A stretch of DNA of 64,000 bases. It comes from Arcuatula senhousia. Taxonomy: Eukaryota; Mollusca; Bivalvia; Mytilida; Mytilidae. Below, one piece after another: positions 57,250 through 64,000 of the stretch. Location of the stretch: positions 67,181,022-67,245,021 of the forward strand of contig OZ020306.1 of assembly GCA_963971305.1 (NCBI GenBank). The letters are read 5' to 3'. How positions within the stretch are numbered: position 1 is the first letter of the stretch; each line of letters opens with the position of its first letter. Both the position numbers and the translations under genes were made by a program. The notes under the pieces are model-generated. The model made no database searches. It saw only the letters and a program-made list of their open reading frames with translations, and had not been told where the DNA came from.

Positions 57250-58171
57250 ATAAATGTGTAAAAAAATCAAATATAGATTGCAAGTCTTTATACTTGTCAA
57301 TGAAATATATCCGTTGCTCAAAACTGGATATTTTAACCTATGTCAAGGACTCTATAAAGCCATCTCTAGACCTGCGAAAATAAGGTCCACATCGGTTAAA
57401 ACATACTATTGTACATGCAACTTTAAAAAAAAACTTAATGTAAGGTATAAAACTGATTTATAATTGTATGTATATCCCATGTATTCTGTATTTGTTAATG
57501 TTTTATATATATGTAATTGCTTAGACCCATAAGGGTGTAACTGCAATAGAAGAATCTTTTTAATCAATCTTTATAATTTCATTATACAAATCTTCATTAT
57601 TGTTATGGACTCGTTCTTTGGTATGAACAATTTGAGATTACATTACAATAATTGTTGTCACAGTCTATTGATATTTTTATATGCTATTATGCAATATGAC
57701 CGCGATTTTTTATAGTTAACTATGTATTCTATGGCAGTTCGTAGAATTCAAACTTCATTTACGAGAATTGAGAAATTACCGTAGGTTTAAATAACCATTG
57801 TATGTCATGTGAGTTGCGACCAACACCTCATTCGTCACCAAAAACCATCCTGGTTTAGGGCTGGATGTCTAATAAGAAAAAAGTGGTAAATGTTAAACAA
57901 TACATTTTCAACAAAAAGATTATTCTGTTTAATTAATGAAGTCATATATTAGCCAAAAGCTTAAGCGGATTATGTTTCTTTTTATTTTTTTTTAGATGAT
58001 AAAGTTAGATTACTTTCGTTTTCAAACAATTATTAATATAGAAAATCTACTTTTTATATTTTATAGGTTTGTTTTTTAAGTGCAATGTTGCAATATTCCA
58101 GTAAATGCGATTTTTGTAATGTTTATGTTTATGTTTGTTCCAAGCTAAAATTGTCCCTAATGGATCCATTT
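57250..58171. other. Intergenic, nothing recognised
   Basis: AT-rich, without a supported gene or a repeat recurring in the window. Confidence 0.4.
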
Positions 58172-58480
58172 TTTTGTCCCCACCGCTTCGCGACGGAGGG
58201 ACCTAGTAATGGTCTATCATCGTCCGTCTGTCACAGTTTGGTGAGCACAACTCCTCTAAGACAGATTTTATAGGAGTTATGGGACTTTATCGACTTACTA
58301 CATGTTAGGTCAACACTTTTTGAGTGCAGATTTTAATGAAATTTTGTAGGATTTTGTTTGTCTCAATATGTAAATAATTTTATATAACAATGCCATTTTA
58401 ATTCTTCAAATTTTTGTAAACTCAACCTCAATGCGGCGGCGGGGGATATTGGCTAAGTGAAGCAATCTTGTTCAGTCATG
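58172..58480. repeat. Truncated GTCCCCCGCCGC HINE-like element, inverted
   Basis: Ends correspond to those of 5217-6149 in reverse: GTCCCCACCGCTTCGCGACG and GGACCTAGTAATGGTCTATC at one side, GCGGCGGCGGGGGATAT and AGCAATCTTGTTC at the other. Only one short core unit remains. Confidence 0.68.
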
Positions 58481-59011
58481 ATTTATCATTTAAATAGACC
58501 CTTGCGTGTTCTAGATGGCCAATAGGCCCGCAGCAACGATAAGCTTGTTGGTAAAAGTTCACTAATGAGCGCTAAAACCCGCGACCCAGGTGGTTGAATG
58601 GGACAGCCCTGTCATAATGCATGCCGGGGTCTTCAGGCTATAATGAGGAAATAATAAAATATTTTGCTCGTAAATTTGTAAATAAAATTATTGTTTAAGG
58701 TAAAAATACATTTTTGAAAAAGGTAAAAGCCAATAATAAAGAGAAAAATAAAAGGTGCCAAAGTTTTCGGACGTAATGTCCTTTCTCAGGGGCTATAAAG
58801 ATATGAAGGATGTATACACATCAACGGGCGAGAACCGAATGACGAACTCAGACCTTAGTTACATCATCAGTGGAAAGATTTAAAACGTTCATTTGCAAAG
58901 ACCGAAAATTACGGGAATACATACGTCATCAAAGTGTAAATCTGGAACTTAATATAGATTTTAAGGGTTGAAATTTTTCTAAAGAATTGATACTTCTTTG
59001 CTTAAGAAATT

Positions 59012-59990
59012 GTGTTTTCGCCAGTGCAAGTTTCAAGGAGAACCTTGGCCGCTGTGGTTCGGCAAACAAAAGTGCTGACCGACTGGGCAATCTTCGCATT
59101 TAAGAACACTCCGTCTGTGTTCGGCAAACCTGTCTTGGGCACAAATTGTGCACCATTGCTTGCCGATTTGTTTCTTCATTCATATGAAGCGGACTTCTTA
59201 CAATCACTTCTACACAAAAAGGACCGCAAACTTGCTTTATCCTTCAATCTCACATTTCGTTATATTGATGATGTCCTTTCACTAAACAATCCTCGATTTG
59301 GTGACTATTTACATCTCATATATCCGAAGGAACTTGAGATAAAGGACACTACAGATTCTAGGAGGTCCGCTTCATATCTGGATCTATTTCTCGAAATTGA
59401 CACACAAGGAAGGCTTTGTACAAAGCTCTATGACAAACGTGGTGACTTAAACTTTCCAATAGTTAACTTTCCCTTTCTGTGTAGCAACATTCTGTCCGCT
59501 CCAGCATATGGAGTTTACGTATCACAATTGATTCGCTATTCCAGAGCATGTGGGGAGTACAACGACTTCCTTGATAGAGCCACACGGCTGACAAGCAAAT
59601 TGTTAACACAGGGGTACGTTGCTCCCAGGTTGTTGTCATCACTCAAGAAATTTTACGGACGACATCATGTGCTTGTATACAAATACGGGATTTCTATCTC
59701 TCAGATGAGCACAGATGTTGGTTTGACATAGAGTTTTGTAATGTCATCCTTTCCGGATTTGACCAACACTTAATCGATCTTTGGCAACGTGACGGGTGTG
59801 CTATAGCAAGCAGGAACTGCTTACTCTTCCGGAGCACCTGAGTTCACTTTCGTTTCGACTTGAGTTCGCGTTGCTGAATGCGGTTTTGTTGTTATTTGTG
59901 TGTGTGTTTTATGTTGTTATGTGGTTTGTTTTGTTTTGATGATTTTTTGTCTGCCGGTTTTGTCTTTGTCTTTACGGTTTTATGATACTG
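59012..59990 (+). mobile_element. Reverse transcriptase fragment with 3' tail
   Basis: A 239-codon open frame (59012-59731) without its own natural start encodes the second half of a reverse transcriptase: PVLGTNCAPLLADLFLHSYE, catalytic YIDDVLSLNN, YLHLIYPKELEIKDT, SASYLDLFLEID, NFPIVNFPFLCSNI and KKFYGRHHVLVYKYGISISQ. The upstream domains are missing, so it is 5'-truncated. I lean toward a Penelope-like or related non-LTR element, but the class cannot be fixed from this part. The tail matches two other copies in the window. Confidence 0.75.
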
Positions 59991-60344
59991 ATTACCCCTT
60001 TGGTACACCTTTGCTTCCTTTACGACGATATGTCTCCCCGATGTAGATTTTAAAAAACTTAGCACAGCTGATAGCGTAGATAACGTTTTCAGATATATGC
60101 GAGTGAAACCGTTCTTTAGCTTGAACGTATTTGGGGGACCGACTATCCTCCTCAGTCTCCCCACCCAGTGCCGTTGTTCAAATTTCAAACATGAACTAAT
60201 TCCTTACTCTTTTTAAATTTCTGTTTCGAATGTAACATCAAAATTTTACATGTAAACACACATCATTTTCATTATTTTTCAGGATTGAAATAAACGTGTA
60301 AGGATAATAATAAGATAACAAACAAGTATTAACTGTGATTGCAA

Positions 60345-60835
60345 GCAAGTCACAAAGTCCCCCAAACGACCCGTATTTGCCACTATTCTCTTCAGCATGT
60401 CAATAAACCCCTAAATATCAATTTTCATGTAAATCAGAGCACTTTGAAAATTTTGACCTGATTATCTCCCTTGAAATCACATTTTTAGTTATATCTCGAA
60501 AACCGTAAATATCGCTTCAAATTTTTTTTTCATATTATTAAAGAGAACGTTTTGCTCTATCAACCTACAAAATTTCAGAACCCTGCGCACCTAGGTTAAC
60601 GAGATATTGCAATGTCCAATATTTAGTCCATTTTCCTGTTTCCATGGAAACGGCAGCCATTTTGAAAATTCCGATTGTCAACGAAGCTTCCTTTCTTTAC
60701 AATCTATTATCCTGCCAAGTTTCATATTGATATGTGGAGTCGTTTTCTCTGGGATCTCCGGACAAGTTCACGACTAAGTGGAAGAATCGGAAGAATAATA
60801 ATAATTAAAATTTACGTTTCCCGAAACGTGGGATG
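60345..60835. repeat. Hairpin-ended element 1 in a tandem chain
   Basis: Includes one core unit of the family at 5217-6149 (TCGAAAACCGTAAATATCGC, TTTCCATGGAAACGGC), then AAGAATAATAATAATTAAA and the hairpin ACGTTTCCCGAAACGT (60814-60829). Confidence 0.6.
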
Positions 60836-60839
60836 TCCC

Positions 60840-61697
60840 CTCCCGTTCTCATTTAATGTCTGTCCTCTTCAACAGAAATTCCGACAATGTGCCGTGAGCC
60901 GCCATCACCCATATACCCTGTATACCAAGTTTCGTTGAAATCGGACAATGTTTACATTTTCCACGATTTTCGGCGGCCATCTTGAAAATGGCGGCCATTA
61001 CAGAAATTCCGACAATGCGCCATCAGTCGCCATCACACATATATCCTGTATACCAAGTTTCGTTGAAATCGGACAATGTTTACATTTTTCACGATTTTCG
61101 GCGGCCATCTTGAAAATGGCGGCCATTACAGAAATTCCGACAATGCCCTGTGAGTCGCCATCACCCATATATCCTGTATACCAAGTTTCGTTGAAATCGG
61201 ACAATGTTTACATTTTTCACGATTTTCGGCAGCCATCTTGAAAATGGCGGCCATTACAGAAATTCCGACAATGCGCCGTCAGTCCCCATCACCCTTATAC
61301 CCTGTATACCAAGTTTCGTTGAAATCGGACAATGTTTACATTTTTCGTGATTTTCGGCGGCCATCTTGAAAATGGCGGCCATTTCAGAAATTCTGACAAT
61401 GCGCCATCAGTCGCCATCACTGTTATACCCTGTATATCAAGTTTCGTTGAAATCGGACAATGTATACATTTTTCGCCATTTTTGGCGGCCATCTTGGAAA
61501 TGGCGGCCATTTTGAAATTAAAAATCGCAAAAAACACTGTAGGACCTTGGGATCTATCACCCCTCCAAGTTTCAAATCGATCGGTCCACCTTTGTCCGAG
61601 GAGATAGTCGGACAAGTTCGTGCATCAGGTTGACGGAAGAAAAAGAAAAAAGTATAATAATAATAACTAGGTATAATTGTGTTGGGATGCCAACACA
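60840..61697. repeat. Hairpin-ended element 2, with five 124-bp tandem units
   Basis: Units near 124 bp from about 60879 to 61500 carry GAAATTCCGACAATGCGCC, CCAAGTTTCGTTGAAATCGG and GGCGGCCATCTTGAAAATGG. An AATAATAATAAC run and the hairpin TGTGTTGGGATGCCAACACA (61678-61697) follow. Confidence 0.72.
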
Positions 61698-62472
61698 GAA
61701 GTCGCCCAAAATCGCCATGGATTGTATTTTCTTTCAATTCAGTACAATAAAATATGCATAGAAATCAAATTTCATTGAAATCGGACAAAGTTTCCATTTG
61801 AACCGGACGGGAATGTAGTAAAAATGGCCGCCATTTTAAAACCGGAAGTCGGATCAAAAGTTCGATTGCACCATTGAACTCGGCATACCTGATTTACCCA
61901 GATAACCCATTTTCATGACAATCAGACAATTTTTAATTTTTTTGTCTATTTTAAGTAACAGACCGCCATTTTGAAACGGCAGCCATTTTGAACATTCTGA
62001 AAACTTCCTGCAAAACTTCAAATGAAGGTTAATCACTGTGCAAAGTTTCATTATCTTTGGTCAAAGCATCTCAAACTAGTTATCCGGACAAAATTACCAG
62101 GGGGCGGGGGTATAAAAATGGCCGCCATTTGAGAACGGTAAGTTCAATCTTAAATCCAATTTCATATTTGAACTCAGGATACCCCATTTACCCACACAAC
62201 CCATTTTCATAATGTTCTGATAAGTATTAGTCGTTGTTGCTATTTTTAGAACAGCCGCCATTTTGAAACGGCGGCCATTTTGAATTTTTAAACATTACGT
62301 TGCATAACTCCTTTTGGTGTTCTATAACCCTGAAAAGTTTCATAGAACTCCTACAAAGCACTTACAAGCAATCCTTTCGGAAAAGTTCATGGATAAGGAA
62401 AATAATAATAATAATAATAATAAGAAACGGGGTAAAAACAATAAGTCGCCAAAACTTTGTTTTGGGCGACTT
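61698..62472. repeat. Hairpin-ended element 3
   Basis: Opens with GAAGTCGCCCAAAATCGCC. The body has repeated AAATGGCCGCCATTT motifs, then (AAT)n at about 62400-62423, AAACGGGGTAAAAACAATA, and the hairpin from AAGTCGCC to GGGCGACTT (62443-62472). Confidence 0.68.
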
Positions 62473-62604
62473 AATAATAATAATAATAAGAAAAATAAGA
62501 AACGGAGTAAAAACAATATGTCCCCGACGACACTTCGTGGTCGGGGACATAATAAGAAACGGTGCAAAAACAATAAGTCCCCAAACGTTGTTTGGGGGAC
62601 TTAA
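62473..62604. repeat. Two extra hairpin ends in tandem
   Basis: After the third element the module (AAT)n, AAGAAACGGNGNAAAAACAA and hairpin is repeated with two different hairpins: TGTCCCCGAC...GTCGGGGACA (62519-62549) and AAGTCCCC...GGGGGACTT (62575-62602). Confidence 0.75.
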
Positions 62605-64000
62605 TTATATCAACATAAGTTGAAAAGACTGTCACTTTTCTGTCATTGGTAAACAAAACAGTGATCAGTAAAAAAAAAAGGAACCAAGGAAAAACTGGTA
62701 ACCCTTTCAGACACCGGAGTTAGCTTTCGTTTTGTCGCTGGTTGCTGTTCACTTTTGTTGTTTGATCATGTCTTGTGTTGTAGTTCTGTTGCCTACAATG
62801 TCATCTCTTTTGTTTGTTTTGCTATGTAAACTTGATTCAAATGTAACTTTGTTATTATTTGTTTTTCGTTTTTGTTTTTGTTTAAAACTTTTTTTTTTAA
62901 TTTCAACCAACATTTCAGAATAAGTCGTCAATAATAAACTTTATTTTAAAGTCTAATTTGCAAATCTAAATATACTTTGAATATCTGTTGGTGTGAACAG
63001 TAAGGGACGAACCATTTAACTTGTTTTTATCCATGGATAATTGGTGAAACGCTTATTTGCGACAAATCATTGTTTTTAAAGTTTACCATTCAATATGGTA
63101 GTTCATAGAATGCAAACTTTTATAATTGTCATATATGTATGTCACGTAAACAGAAAAGTCAGCTTAACTAGCAACGCTTCATACGTCTCCAATATACTAG
63201 TACAACGGAAAACAGCAAGTAGCCTTCAATGGGACCAGTTGTCGCTGCTGGCCTTAGATTATCCTCTTTCCGTTAAAACCTTGGTATAAGTACATTGTGC
63301 AAGACATTTAAAATTTTGAACAATTGGTAGTGACCCAAACGATCCCTTTAAATCTTCTATTATATTGAAAAATTGAATAGGCAGTTCATGATCATTGAAT
63401 GTCACGCATCAATTAATTCTTACCCACAATATAAGATTGATGAGCAGTAAACTTAAACTTTATTAATTTGTGACATGACATAAAACTTTCTTTATTATTG
63501 AAGAAAGGTTTTGGGTATTAAATTGAAACTTTATGAATAAATAATTATAATATCTCAGAATTCTATTTTGGAAGAAAAAAAATAACAAGCATCCAATGCA
63601 AAATGTTCTTTACATACCAATATTTCATTCGGAGCTTTGATCTAGATGCTTAAAAAAAGTTATAACTTTTCGGATATTTAGATATGATGGCACTAATGGA
63701 TTTTAGTCCCTGAAAAGTCAAGTTGGCCTTTCCATAGTAGCAGAGTCTAAGTTTACAGCCAATTCACTTGTAATTTCCTTTTGTGTGCTAGTGGTAAAGG
63801 ACTATCCTCAAACATAACATCTAGATCAACACTCGAATCAGACAGTCGTTATTGAACTATTGTTCCTAAACTCGTTTTCTCGTATTTTAGGAATTCTGGA
63901 CTAAGTTGAACAAGGAATTCTTTTGTAAAAATTTCCATTCCAAACACTTTATAACAAAGCTAAAATGACATGAATTAAGTAAATCTTGCCACATCTAAAG
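62605..64000. other. Intergenic to window end, nothing recognised
   Basis: AT-rich. About 62700-62770 has CACCGGAGTTAGCTTTCGTT, weakly like the 3' tail of the reverse transcriptase element. No gene supported. Confidence 0.4.

Noticed and set aside
60948..61615. Overlapping frames rich in repeated units such as FGGHLENGGHYRNSDN
   Set aside because: Both strands are open only because the 124-bp tandem repeat lacks stops.
62398..62425. (AAT)n run as a polyadenylated retroposon tail
   Set aside because: The run is followed each time by a spacer and a hairpin, so it is an internal part of the hairpin-ended elements.

Overview
The window is AT-rich animal DNA, most likely from a marine bivalve and possibly a mytilid. 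Three things point there: an intron-containing animal gene orthologous to ANKS3, a dense set of interspersed repeats with the bivalve 'pearl'/Helentron-associated layout (short hairpin end, GACG/ACGG-type microsatellite, tandem core units of about 150-300 bp), and a full-length Polinton/Maverick. The species is inferred, not shown.

Layout. Positions 1-645 (minus strand) hold the first coding exon and part of the next exon of a gene whose N-terminus resembles DNAAF8 (C16orf71), an axonemal dynein assembly factor. Positions 646-12805 are intergenic: several pearl/HINE-like repeats, MITEs, a tRNA-derived SINE and a large foldback region (7.6-10.3 kb). From 12814 to 43563 (plus strand) lies a complete, frame-consistent 12-exon ANKS3 gene (775 codons plus stop): ankyrin repeats, a serine/glycine-rich linker, a SAM domain and a C-terminal coiled coil. 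DNAAF8 and ANKS3 are head to head, the arrangement I recall for the human genes; both belong to cilium biology. From 43.6 kb to the end I see no host gene, only repeats: two relics of one reverse-transcribing element, further HINE-like copies, MITEs, and at 60.3-62.6 kb a chain of hairpin-ended elements.

The main find is the Polinton at 16569-34231 (17,663 bp), inserted in ANKS3 intron 4. It has 162-bp terminal inverted repeats beginning AG and ending CT, flanked by a perfect 6-bp target duplication (TCCATG). Its genes, left to right, are: an unknown 180-aa protein next to an array of palindromic sites; a 194-aa membrane protein; a 446-aa coiled-coil membrane protein; a 400-aa tail-anchored protein on the minus strand; the minor capsid protein; the major capsid protein; the packaging ATPase; four small proteins; protein-primed DNA polymerase B (minus strand); a small zinc-ribbon protein; and a DDE integrase. 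The virion genes and the integrase are open, but the polymerase gene is split by two later insertions, and two more HINE-like elements sit on either side of the integrase. No adenain-like maturation protease was recognised.

How the element's parts fit together: the integrase acts at the inverted repeats, the polymerase would copy the linear genome, and the capsid proteins and ATPase would form and fill a virion. Nearly every open reading frame starts at a TTAAAAATG-type motif, resembling a virus-style promoter at the start codon. A 15-bp near-perfect palindrome repeated at 60-61-bp spacing near the left end suggests an operator or replication array specific to the element. These two regulatory patterns, together with the unknown membrane proteins, are the most likely undescribed biology in the window.
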